Assembly: GCA_014800685.1 (NCBI GenBank)
Contig: JAAVFQ010000020.1
Coordinates: 1 to 64,000, forward strand
DNA length: 64,000 nt
Direction: 5' to 3'
Source: Bacteroidales bacterium
Lineage (GTDB): Bacteria; Bacteroidota; Bacteroidia; Bacteroidales; Muribaculaceae
Shown: piece by piece, positions 33,509-42,097 of the stretch
How positions within the stretch are numbered: position 1 is the stretch's first letter
Layout: every line of letters begins with the position of its first letter
Notes under the pieces: generated by a model
Seen by the model: the letters and a program-made list of their open reading frames with translations, nothing else
Database searches by the model: none
What the model was told of the DNA's origin: nothing
Translations under genes and position numbers: made by a program

Positions 33509-34699
33509 TCATGGCACATATACCTGCTTTTTCATTGCGCTTTTGAGTCTCCAGAGCATTGTGAAGGGGAGAAGCATAAAGACGCAATAGGCCGCATACC
33601 ACACTCTGGCGTAGTAGATGTCAAGACCATTGAGGGCCTGCGCACTGTAGATAAGAAAATTATAACGCACCGGCAACACCCATGAGAAAATGCTCAACGC
33701 TCCATACATGCTCTGCTCCGGGAAGGAGAATGCCGCCAGCGAGAATGACAGTATGCCGATTAGCGCTGATATCGAGAGCCCCAGGCGAAGATTGGGCAGC
33801 ACGCAGAAGAAGAAAAGGCCGAGACCCTGACTGGCCAGAACGAACATCAGCTGGCTGAGCGTGATCCATCCCCAGGAGCCATTCATGGGATAGCCGTTCC
33901 ATCTGAAAAGCCATGACTCCATGAAGACAGCCACCACCCACCATAAAAGCGTCTGAGGCAGCAGCTTCGTGAAGAGATAGACAAGCACCGACCCGTCACA
34001 CCGCTCAAGCAGCTCCCTGGATCGTCCATATTTGATGTCCTGGCCGAGAGAGAAGACCGTCATCAGCAGAATCATCAGCTGGAGCGCGCCGGGGATAAAG
34101 GAGTTGCAGAGATAGATGGCATAGTTGAGTTCCGGATTATGAATCGGCCGCGTCTGCACTCCTATGGGATTGAGCAGGGGAGCCAGATTGTAGGAAGCCA
34201 GCCCGGCCCCCTCTATTTTCTCCACGGCCACACCTGCCTTTGCATAAAGGGCTGTCGTCTTGAAGGTCTTGAAGAGAAGCGAGGCCGGCACGTAATAGGT
34301 CATGTTGGTATAAAACGTTATGACGGGACTTCTTCCTGCCATCAGGTCGGCCTGAAAATTCTCCGGTATCAGGAAAAAGCCATATATGCGTCCGCTCTGC
34401 ATCTCATGGCGCGCTTCGGTGTAGGAATTGCATGACTCGGTAATGTGGACCATCTGCATCCCGGAGAGATTCTGGGAGATACCTCTCGAAAGCGATGTGC
34501 CGTCGCGGTCTACGATGGCGGCCGGGATTCTCGTGGGAAGTCCAGAAGACATCAGGGAGGTGAGAAAGAAGAACATGAAAAGGGGGAGCGCCAGAAAGCC
34601 TACCCAATAGATAGGTCTTCTGAGCATCCGCAGGCAATTCTCTTTTATGAGAGCCCGGAGCCCCGACTTACGGCCGTTATCCTTAGAGCCTGCCATCAC
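33509..34699 (-). CDS. ABC-2 type exporter permease (first of two)
   Basis: A 396-residue permease with the same layout as its neighbour: N-terminal helix, a periplasmic domain with AAIVDRDGTSLSRGIS, then five helices ending in VFMLLPFTMLWRLKSAMK. Its start overlaps the end of the HlyD gene by 4 bp (ATGA), so translation is coupled. The paired permeases probably form a heterodimer. Confidence 0.85.
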   Translation of the reverse strand: MMAGSKDNGRKSGLRALIKENCLRMLRRPIYWVGFLALPLFMFFFLTSLMSSGLPTRIPAAIVDRDGTSLSRGISQNLSGMQMVHITESCNSYTEARHEMQSGRIYGFFLIPENFQADLMAGRSPVITFYTNMTYYVPASLLFKTFKTTALYAKAGVAVEKIEGAGLASYNLAPLLNPIGVQTRPIHNPELNYAIYLCNSFIPGALQLMILLMTVFSLGQDIKYGRSRELLERCDGSVLVYLFTKLLPQTLLWWVVAVFMESWLFRWNGYPMNGSWGWITLSQLMFVLASQGLGLFFFCVLPNLRLGLSISALIGILSFSLAAFSFPEQSMYGALSIFSWVLPVRYNFLIYSAQALNGLDIYYARVWYAAYCVFMLLPFTMLWRLKSAMKKQVYVP

Positions 34700-35727
34700 T
34701 GTTTGAGCACTACTGACATACCGGGACGGAAGTTCTCTATCGGCTTCTTGGGGCGGGCTTTCACCTGGAATGTGCGGGCATCGAAATCGCCGGTGGCTTT
34801 GGTGGCCTGCCAGTTGGCGTATGTGCCGAGATCCATGATATAGAAGACCGTCATCTCGGTATTGAGGTCAAGGGCCGGGATATACACCTTTAGAGTAGTC
34901 CCCTCCTTGATATTCTTGAGCTCAGTCTCACGCACATTGAAGACAGCCCAGTGGTCATCCTTCTGCAGACTCATTATGGGCGAACCGAGCGAGACGAGCT
35001 CACTCACGTTAGGATAAATCACCGTGATGACGCCATCGCAGGGAGCCACGAGATACTGGTCTTCCAGCACTGCGCCTACCTCTTTCACACCGGCCTTAGA
35101 GGCTCTCACCATAGCGGCGGCCGCCTCCTTATCCTCCTTTTGAGCGCCTGCGCGTGCGAGTTCATATTGCGATTTGGCGGCATCGCGAGCAGCCACTGCA
35201 GCATCATAAGCCGCCTTAGCCTCGTCACGCTTCTGCTCGGTGACCACCCCCTCCTTGAAGAGATTGTCAAGACGCTCGTAGGTCTTGCCGGTAATGCCGA
35301 CAGCCGCCTCAGCCTGCTTCATGAGCTCGTAGGCTGTCTGTATTATTTCTATGCGCGTGCCGGCATCCACTTTCTTATCGGCCGCCGAAGCCACATCCTG
35401 CATCGCAGTAGCCTGCTCCATACGCGCATCGACAAGCGAGGAATGAATCCTCACAAGCGTGTCGCCGGCCTGCACTCTCTGGCCCTCTTCTACATAGATG
35501 TCAGCCACGCGCCCGGGGAGCTTGCCTGAAATGCGTATTTCTGTCGCCTCGCCCTGACCCTGAATCGTGTCGGGACCCTGCTTGATGAAGAGAAAGCCTA
35601 CCAGCGCCATTGCGGTGAGGATAACCACAATTACTACGATGGTCAGTACAAGGAGTTTGTCCTTAGCGGAAACGTTGAGCTGCTTGAGGGCCTGCTCATC
35701 GGGACGGATTTCTGTTTCTGATGCCAT
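34696..35727 (-). CDS. HlyD-like membrane fusion protein
   Basis: A 343-residue periplasmic adaptor. A single N-terminal helix (about 25-50, KLLVLTIVVIVVILTAMALV) is followed by a biotinyl-lipoyl domain (GRVADIYVEEGQRVQAGDTL), an alpha-hairpin of about 100 residues that would reach TolC, and a beta-barrel with DGVITVIYPNVSELVSLGSP. It bridges the inner-membrane permeases to the outer-membrane channel. The 155-bp gap upstream holds a hairpin at the tolC stop. Confidence 0.9.
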   Translation of the reverse strand: MASETEIRPDEQALKQLNVSAKDKLLVLTIVVIVVILTAMALVGFLFIKQGPDTIQGQGEATEIRISGKLPGRVADIYVEEGQRVQAGDTLVRIHSSLVDARMEQATAMQDVASAADKKVDAGTRIEIIQTAYELMKQAEAAVGITGKTYERLDNLFKEGVVTEQKRDEAKAAYDAAVAARDAAKSQYELARAGAQKEDKEAAAAMVRASKAGVKEVGAVLEDQYLVAPCDGVITVIYPNVSELVSLGSPIMSLQKDDHWAVFNVRETELKNIKEGTTLKVYIPALDLNTEMTVFYIMDLGTYANWQATKATGDFDARTFQVKARPKKPIENFRPGMSVVLKQ

Positions 35728-35862
35728 ATTGATTTTCGGAAGTAGTTCTTAAAAATAAACGATTTCAAATTTCGGGGGTTCTAAAATTTATGGCTTATGA
35801 GTCTACCGGAGATTGCACCGAACCAAACATCAATGGCAATAACCTCATAAACTCATAACCTT

Positions 35863-35884
35863 GAAGTTGAGCAGGCTCAACTTC
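35863..35884 (-). terminator. Perfect 10-bp inverted repeat at the tolC stop codon
   Basis: GAAGTTGAGC (35863-35872), two bases, GCTCAACTTC (35875-35884). The minus-strand copy overlaps the tolC stop. No T run follows on the minus strand, so it may act as an RNA end or processing site instead of a classical terminator. Confidence 0.45.
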
Positions 35885-37319
35885 AGTAAGCAAGCGTGCC
35901 AAGCACTTTGGAGAGATAGACAGTGGTGAGATGGATGCCTATTTCAGCATCTATTTTCTCGGAATGAGCCGCTCTCCAGGCCGTCTGTGCAGCCAGCACA
36001 TCGTCGGCGGTCATCACTCCCTCACGGAAGGCCAGCTGAGCCTGACGCAGATTCTCATCGGCTTTCTCGAGATTGCGGAGCGTCATGTTATATGTCTTGT
36101 AGGCCTCATCGTAGGAATAGCGGGCCTGACTCACCTGGAGCTGAACTTTCTCCTCTGCGTCTTCCAGCAACATCCGCTGACGCAGAGTGGCCGAGCGAGC
36201 CGACTTCAGCTGATTATAGTTGCCTCCCCAATGCCATAGCGGCACCGTCAGCGTAGCCCCTACGCTGAAACCGCCACCGAATCTCTTATCAAAACCATTG
36301 ATTACGTTGGGATTTGAAAATGACCATGCTCCTACGAGAGCTACCTTCGGAAGCATGGTGGAGAGGGCAAGCTTCTCTTTCTGCTCAAAGAGGGAGATGC
36401 CGTGGCGCAGGGCGGTCAGATCCTGACGACGCGCATATACATCCTCCATTTTTACGTCTACGGCCGGAGCGATGCGGCTGTCTCTTCCCAGCCCCTCATC
36501 CTGCAGCTCCATCGGTGTATTGACAGGGAGTCCGCAGAGCTGAGCGAGCGCCATGCGGGAGAGAGAAAGGCCGTTGTCCACTTTCGTTAGCGCCACGTTG
36601 GCCTCATTTAAACTCACGGCTACGGTCAGAACGTCGCTTTTGGTGGCCATTCCCTCTTTTTGCAGCGACTGCACATTACTATACAGTGAATCCACCAGAC
36701 TGACGAAGCTTTCGGCCAGACGCTTCTTTTCCCTGAGCGAGATAACCTGCCAGTAGGCGCCGTCCACGGCGAATATCACATCCTGAGCCGCCGAGTTTCG
36801 CACGGTGCGTGCCAGCTCTTCCGCATATTTTGTAATCTCGTTGAGAGCCTTTATCTGCCCGCCCATGAATATCGGCTGGGTGAGCGTGAAGGCGCCCGCA
36901 AAGACGTTGCGGGTGTCAAACTCCATCGCCTCTTTAGGGATAACGGCCACATCAGTAAACACCGGCAGGCCGGTTTCGGGATTTATCACCGGCTTCATAT
37001 TCTGATCAAGCATTACGTTGTAGACGTATTGCTGCGTCAGCGGGTCGAATGTCATGGTGGGCAGATGAGCATCTTCGCCCAAAAGCGAAATTTTATGCTG
37101 ATTATACATATACCCCCCCGTAAAGTCTATGCCGGGGAGATAAGCTGCTCTTGCCGCCTTTCGGTCATATCCTGCTCCGGTAATTGCCTCATCCGCTATC
37201 CGGAGCGCCTTATTATTGCGCAATGCCATATTCCGACAGGAGTCAAGGGTCACCGGAGCGCCGGTGGCCGCCATTGTCGTCGCGAGTGCTATTGTCGCAA
37301 GAAGTAAACTCTTATTCAC
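35883..37319 (-). CDS. TolC-family outer-membrane efflux protein
   Basis: A 478-residue exported protein (signal peptide about 1-20, MNKSLLLATIALATTMAA). It has the long-helix repeats of TolC/OEP with LDSCRNMALRNNKALRIADE, then SLNEANVALTKVDNGLSLSR, and beta-strand hallmarks GGFSVGATLTVPLWHWGGNY. The C-terminal half repeats the first. It forms the outer channel of the exporter encoded by the next three genes. Confidence 0.9.
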   Translation of the reverse strand: MNKSLLLATIALATTMAATGAPVTLDSCRNMALRNNKALRIADEAITGAGYDRKAARAAYLPGIDFTGGYMYNQHKISLLGEDAHLPTMTFDPLTQQYVYNVMLDQNMKPVINPETGLPVFTDVAVIPKEAMEFDTRNVFAGAFTLTQPIFMGGQIKALNEITKYAEELARTVRNSAAQDVIFAVDGAYWQVISLREKKRLAESFVSLVDSLYSNVQSLQKEGMATKSDVLTVAVSLNEANVALTKVDNGLSLSRMALAQLCGLPVNTPMELQDEGLGRDSRIAPAVDVKMEDVYARRQDLTALRHGISLFEQKEKLALSTMLPKVALVGAWSFSNPNVINGFDKRFGGGFSVGATLTVPLWHWGGNYNQLKSARSATLRQRMLLEDAEEKVQLQVSQARYSYDEAYKTYNMTLRNLEKADENLRQAQLAFREGVMTADDVLAAQTAWRAAHSEKIDAEIGIHLTTVYLSKVLGTLAY

Positions 37320-37421
37320 GTCTCTTTCTTGAGTAAGGTTCTGTGTTCAGTAGATAAAGTAATAGGGATTGTCGGGAGAAAGTGATGCTGAGTAATAATA
37401 CAATTACGACCCCGCATTTGT

Positions 37422-39518
37422 TCACTCCTCTCCGGGTTTTTCTCCCTGTTGCGGACCCTGAGTGGCGGGCGTGCCCTCCTTCTTGTGGATGGAGGGATAG
37501 GCCACGCGCGAATGATAGATGGTAGCCAGCCTCTTCTTGAATGTGTTCTTTATCGTCTCGATATCCTTCAGGGATATGGGCGACTCTCTGAAGCGTCCAT
37601 CTCTCACCAGTGTATCTATGATATTGTCCACCAGCGAATCAATCGACTCCTGGGAATAATCCTTGAGCGAACGGGAGGCGGCCTCCACGCAGTCGGCCAT
37701 CATGAGTATGGCTGTTTCCTTGGAGCGCGGGTCGGGTCCCGGATAGGTGAAGGGCTCAGGGTCCACATAGTTGTCGCCCGCATTATTGACGGCAGTGTTG
37801 TAGAAATATTTCGCCACTCCGCGTCCATGATGCTCAGAGATGAAGTCTCTTATCACCTGTGGCAATTTTTCGGCACGGGCCATAGCCAGGCCGTCCGTGA
37901 CGTGCGAGATAATCTTGCGGGCCGAGGTCTCAGGGTCAAGGCCGGCGTGCGGATTGACGCCGTGCTGATTCTCCGTAAAGAAGATAGGGCTCTTCATCTT
38001 GCCGATGTCATGATAGAGAGCTCCCGTGCGCACAAGCTGCGTATTGGCATGAATGGCACGGGCGGCCTCGGAAGCCAGCGTGGATACCTGCATTGAATGT
38101 TGGAAAGTGCCGGGAGCCTCTTCCGCCAGCCTCCGGAGAAGCTTATTGTTGATATCTGAGAGCTCCACGAGAGTCACTGTCGACGTAAACCCGAAAGTTC
38201 TCTCTATCACCACGATAAGGATATAGGCAAAGGAGAGTAGCACGGAGTTGATGGCGAACGACCCTATCACGCGCCAGGAGAAGTTGGAGAGATCGCCATC
38301 GAAAATAAGGCAGAATGCAAAATAACATACGCAATATCCGAAGAAGGCTATAATCGCCGTGCGCAGGAGCTGAGAGCGACGGCTGAGCTGACGGATGGAG
38401 AAGGTGGCCAGAAGCCCTACCACCAGTTCCATGAAGATGAAGGAGAAGGGGAAGGTGGCCACAAGCGCGGATATGAATATCGTGGTGAGTAGCGCGAAGA
38501 TAGCCGTGCGCGAATCGAAGAATATCAATGTGATTACGGGCACCGCTGCAAAGGGCACAAGGTAAAGTCCGTGTGAGAAATGCTCAAACATCAGCACCGC
38601 GAATATGGCGAAGAGTGTGATGAAGGTCATCAGGAAGGTCATCTTGCGCAGAGAGGAGAAGAAGGTGCGGCGATAGAGGGAGAGGTAGCAATAGAGTATA
38701 ATGAAAAGCACCAGAATGTAGATTCCCTGCCCGACTTCGAAATAGGTGCTCGGCCCATCGTCACCTTTTTGCCTGGCGAGGAGTTCCTGATAGGTGTTGA
38801 GATTTGTAAAAATCTGTGGAGTAACAATCTCTCCGCGGTCTACTATGCGCTGTCCGCTCTTGATAATGCCCTGCGCGCCGGTGATGTTGAGATATTCCTG
38901 CTCGCGATATTTGGTGTCGGCCGCCGTGTCGAGCACCACGTTGGGAATCAGGCATGAGTTAAGCGCCTTGGAGAGCGCAGGGTCAAGCGATGAGCCCTTC
39001 TCCACACGATAGAGCGAGTCTATATATTTGTAAGCGGCTGCCTGCGACATCATCGTGGAGGCGTCTACGGTCACCACATTGGTCTCGGCGAGCGCCGAGG
39101 TGTCTTGCGCTATGCGAAGTCTTTTCTGCTTCTGCTCGTTAAGAAGCTCATAGATATTCTGGTCTACAAGTCCGCGCTCATACACCTCTGTCAGCAACCC
39201 CTTCAGCGAGGCGCCACCCTCGAAGGCAGCTCCTACTGTGCCGATACGTTCCAGACTCTTCTCTACCACCTGTGGCTTCCGCTTGGCGAAGGGCACGAAA
39301 TGATGGTTGACCGAATCTCGAAGCGAGGTCAGAGATGCCGAGTCGCGCAATATCGGCATATCGAAGGGAGCAGTCAGCAGAGGATACTTCCACGGCTGAT
39401 TCAGCTCGTATGTGAAACTCTGATGGTCAGCCTTCGGAAGGATGAGAAGAATAACCGTCAGCGAAACGGCGATAAGGGCCGCACGCAGAAGATTTATTTT
39501 TGAAAACAGTTCTTTCAT
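37422..39518 (-). CDS. 7TM-HD c-di-AMP phosphodiesterase-like protein
   Basis: A 698-residue membrane protein. An N-terminal helix precedes an extracellular 7TMR-HDED domain (about 60-260), then seven transmembrane helices (about 270-460). The cytoplasmic HD domain has YHDIGKMKSPIFFTENQHGV, then ISHVTDGLAMARAEKLPQV and FISEHHGRGVAKYFY. This is the PgpH/YqfF class that hydrolyses c-di-AMP. The activity is expected from the family but not proven for this organism. It directly follows relA with a 63-bp gap that contains the 44-bp repeat. Confidence 0.85.
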   Translation of the reverse strand: MKELFSKINLLRAALIAVSLTVILLILPKADHQSFTYELNQPWKYPLLTAPFDMPILRDSASLTSLRDSVNHHFVPFAKRKPQVVEKSLERIGTVGAAFEGGASLKGLLTEVYERGLVDQNIYELLNEQKQKRLRIAQDTSALAETNVVTVDASTMMSQAAAYKYIDSLYRVEKGSSLDPALSKALNSCLIPNVVLDTAADTKYREQEYLNITGAQGIIKSGQRIVDRGEIVTPQIFTNLNTYQELLARQKGDDGPSTYFEVGQGIYILVLFIILYCYLSLYRRTFFSSLRKMTFLMTFITLFAIFAVLMFEHFSHGLYLVPFAAVPVITLIFFDSRTAIFALLTTIFISALVATFPFSFIFMELVVGLLATFSIRQLSRRSQLLRTAIIAFFGYCVCYFAFCLIFDGDLSNFSWRVIGSFAINSVLLSFAYILIVVIERTFGFTSTVTLVELSDINNKLLRRLAEEAPGTFQHSMQVSTLASEAARAIHANTQLVRTGALYHDIGKMKSPIFFTENQHGVNPHAGLDPETSARKIISHVTDGLAMARAEKLPQVIRDFISEHHGRGVAKYFYNTAVNNAGDNYVDPEPFTYPGPDPRSKETAILMMADCVEAASRSLKDYSQESIDSLVDNIIDTLVRDGRFRESPISLKDIETIKNTFKKRLATIYHSRVAYPSIHKKEGTPATQGPQQGEKPGEE

Positions 39519-39561
39519 CTCACATATATCGTTTAATTTTTCGAACTTACTTAGAACTTAC
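39518..39561. repeat. 44-bp repeat, copy 2
   Basis: One mismatch against 23397-23440. It ends directly at the 7TM-HD start codon (minus strand) and could carry that gene's promoter or leader. The unit contains a tandem GAACTTACTTA and TATATCGTTTAATTTTT. Confidence 0.75.
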
Positions 39562-39581
39562 AAGCGAAGAAAATTAAAGAG

Positions 39582-41891
39582 TCAAGATATTCGCTTGGCG
39601 CTCTTGACGCCTTTTATTTTTCTAAGTGTCCGGCAGATATTAGTCACCGTGTCGGCATCAGCCACATGAAGATTCAGTAGACAGTGAAACACTTCATGCC
39701 GTGCCTCTATCTCCAGACCACGGATGTTGATATTCATTTTACTGCTGAGCGTGACCACTACCTCTTCGAGCAGTCCGTGGCGGTCGATGCCGTCTACCGC
39801 TATCCTCACCTCAAAATTGTCGGCCTTTCCGCACCAGCGCGTAGCCACCAGGTGTGGGCCGTAAGTCGTCTTGAGGCGCATGGCATTCGGGCAGCTCACC
39901 TTATGCAGTATCACATTCTCCTCATCATCCACAAAGCCGAGCACGTCATCGCCGGGGATGGGCGAGCAGCAATCATCTATGCGATAGTTCGGTTTTTCAG
40001 GATGCAGCTCGTATATTTCATTCCGGCTGACGGGCGCCCTGCGGGGGAGCGTGCCTGATTTTTTGGATGCAAAGGGATTCAGCAGACGCATCAGCGAGGA
40101 TAGGCGTGTCTTTTTCGGTCCCTTTAAGTCCTTACCTGTAAAATTAATCTCTTCGCCGGCGAGCATCTCGAAAAGCTCCTCGCGCGAGGAGAGATTATAG
40201 GTGCGGAGTATGTTGCGGATGCCATTCTCATCCGGTTCGCGGCCCTCCTTGGCCATAAGGTCATTGAAAATCTCCTCCCCCCTCTTGCGCATAAGCTGAC
40301 GGTCTTTCCGGAGCACTGCGCGTATGCGGTTCTGTGCCTTGGCCGTATGGCAATATTCCAGCCATTCGGGCTGTGGCAGCTGCGAATCTGACGTTATTAT
40401 CTCCACCTGGTCGCCGCTTCCGAGCTGATGAGAGAGCGGCACGAGCCGGTGATTGATCTTTCCGGCCACACAGTGCAGTCCTAACTGCGAATGGATGGAG
40501 AATGCCAGATCAAGCACCGTGGCGCCCATAGGAAGAGTCTTCAGGTCGCCTTTCGGTGTGAAGACGTATATCTCCGACGAGAAGAGATTGAGCTTTATCG
40601 TGTCGAGGAAATCAATGGCGTTAGGCTCCGGATTGGCAAGGATGTCCTTAATGGTATTCATCCAGTTGTCAAGCTCGGCATCCACGTTCTGCTCTCCTGT
40701 CTTGTATTTCCAGTGAGCGGCATAGCCGAGTTCGGCTATGTCATCCATCTTTTTGGAGCGTATCTGCACCTCTATCCATCGCCCCTCCGGCCCCATGGCC
40801 GTCAGATGAAGCGCGCGATATCCGTTAGCTTTCGGCGTGGATGTCCAGTCGCGCAGACGGTCGGGATGCACACGATGGCCGTCGGTGAAAAAGGTATATA
40901 TCTGCCAGCATCGTATCTTCTCCTGAGCGTCGTCCTCATTCTCGAATATCACCCTGACGGCATAGATGTCATATATCTCTTCGAAGGGTATCCCCTTCTT
41001 CTCCATCTTTTTGAAGATGGAATAGGCACTCTTCACTCTGGCTTTGATAGTGTAGCGAAAACCGGCCTCATCCAGTTTGCGACGAACGGGCTTGACAAAC
41101 TCCTCCACTATACGGGCACGATGCTCCTCTGTCTCTGTCAGCTTCGACATTATGTCCGCATACTGGGCCGGATGCTCGTAGCGGAAAGCGAGGTCTTCCA
41201 GCTCCAGCTTAATCTTGAAGAGACCCAGACGATGAGCCAGAGGGGCATAGACATAAAGGGTCTCCCCTGCTATCTTATACTGCTTTTCCGGCCTCAGAGA
41301 GCCCAGAGTGCGCATATTGTGCAGACGGTCGGCCATCTTTATGAGCACCACTCGCACGTCTGTGCTCATCGAAAGAAGAAGCTTGCGGAAATTCTCAGCC
41401 TGAATAGAGGCTTTATCGCCGAAGATGCCACCAGATATTTTGGTCAGCCCCTCTACGATATCGGCCACTTTTGAGCCGAAATGGCTCTCTATATCCTCCT
41501 TCGTATAGTCTGAATCCTCTATTACGTCGTGCAGCAGCGCGGCGCAGATTGACGTAGAACCTAACCCAAGCTCTGACACCACGATTTTCGCCACCGCGAT
41601 AGGATGAAGGATATAGGGCTCGCCGCTCCGGCGCCGCACGCCGGCATGCGCTTTCTTTGCGAAACGGTAGGCCTTCTCTATTATATCCACCTTCTTGCGG
41701 TGGTTGGAGCTGACATACGTCCGGAGCACATCGCGAAAGGCTGCCTCCACATAGCGGTCTTCCTCCTCCGGAGAGCCCGGCACGAAAGGAGGAATAGACG
41801 CAGGTGCCGGCACGTATGGCATCAGCACTGAGGGAGACTGAGCAGGCTTTGCGCCCGCCGCTTCATTGTTAATGGTTGCCTCGCGATTCAT
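39582..41891 (-). CDS. RelA/SpoT bifunctional (p)ppGpp synthetase/hydrolase
   Basis: A 769-residue long RSH protein. The HD hydrolase domain (about 60-200) has ALLHDVIEDSDYTKEDIESH and IKMADRLHNMRTLGSL. The synthetase domain (about 245-365) has STPKANGYRALHLTAMGPEG and VQIRSKKMDDIAE. TGS (about 405-470, FTPKGDLKTLPMGATVLDLA) and a C-terminal ACT domain (about 690-765) follow. The intact HD motif argues for both activities. In many Bacteroidota this gene is next to the par-mltD block; here it is about 34 kb away. Confidence 0.95.
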   Translation of the reverse strand: MNREATINNEAAGAKPAQSPSVLMPYVPAPASIPPFVPGSPEEEDRYVEAAFRDVLRTYVSSNHRKKVDIIEKAYRFAKKAHAGVRRRSGEPYILHPIAVAKIVVSELGLGSTSICAALLHDVIEDSDYTKEDIESHFGSKVADIVEGLTKISGGIFGDKASIQAENFRKLLLSMSTDVRVVLIKMADRLHNMRTLGSLRPEKQYKIAGETLYVYAPLAHRLGLFKIKLELEDLAFRYEHPAQYADIMSKLTETEEHRARIVEEFVKPVRRKLDEAGFRYTIKARVKSAYSIFKKMEKKGIPFEEIYDIYAVRVIFENEDDAQEKIRCWQIYTFFTDGHRVHPDRLRDWTSTPKANGYRALHLTAMGPEGRWIEVQIRSKKMDDIAELGYAAHWKYKTGEQNVDAELDNWMNTIKDILANPEPNAIDFLDTIKLNLFSSEIYVFTPKGDLKTLPMGATVLDLAFSIHSQLGLHCVAGKINHRLVPLSHQLGSGDQVEIITSDSQLPQPEWLEYCHTAKAQNRIRAVLRKDRQLMRKRGEEIFNDLMAKEGREPDENGIRNILRTYNLSSREELFEMLAGEEINFTGKDLKGPKKTRLSSLMRLLNPFASKKSGTLPRRAPVSRNEIYELHPEKPNYRIDDCCSPIPGDDVLGFVDDEENVILHKVSCPNAMRLKTTYGPHLVATRWCGKADNFEVRIAVDGIDRHGLLEEVVVTLSSKMNINIRGLEIEARHEVFHCLLNLHVADADTVTNICRTLRKIKGVKSAKRIS

Positions 41892-41966
41892 GACGCAAAG
41901 TTAATAAATAATTAATGAAATACAAACTAATCAAGCCTCAATCATACTCGCAGCCTTGCATCTGAC

Positions 41967-42009
41967 AAGCCCCCGGCGCCACAAGTACTGCCTTGAGAGC
42001 CGGGGGCTT
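41967..42009 (-). terminator. Strong 11-bp hairpin upstream of relA
   Basis: AAGCCCCCGGC (41967-41977) pairs perfectly with GCCGGGGGCTT (41999-42009). It lies just past the terminator of the giant gene and before relA. It may be a backup terminator, or a folded part of the relA leader. Confidence 0.6.
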
Positions 42010-42022
42010 ACCCAAAAAGGAA

Positions 42023-42061
42023 GGAGGGTGCGCCAAAATTTATCCTTTTGGCACACCCTCC
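42023..42061 (-). terminator. GTGTGTC-family terminator of the giant gene
   Basis: GGAGGGTGCGCCAAAA (from 42023) pairs with TTTTGGCACACCCTCC (to 42061), one mismatch. On the minus strand a T-rich stretch follows. It lies 36 bases after the stop of the giant protein gene. Confidence 0.75.
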
Positions 42062-42097
42062 GTGGTGTTTATGTAGTATGATTATCTATGCCAATGC

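Noticed and set aside
40491-41474. 327-residue plus-strand frame inside relA
   Set aside because: Antisense to the conserved synthetase and HD domains; no start signal or motif.
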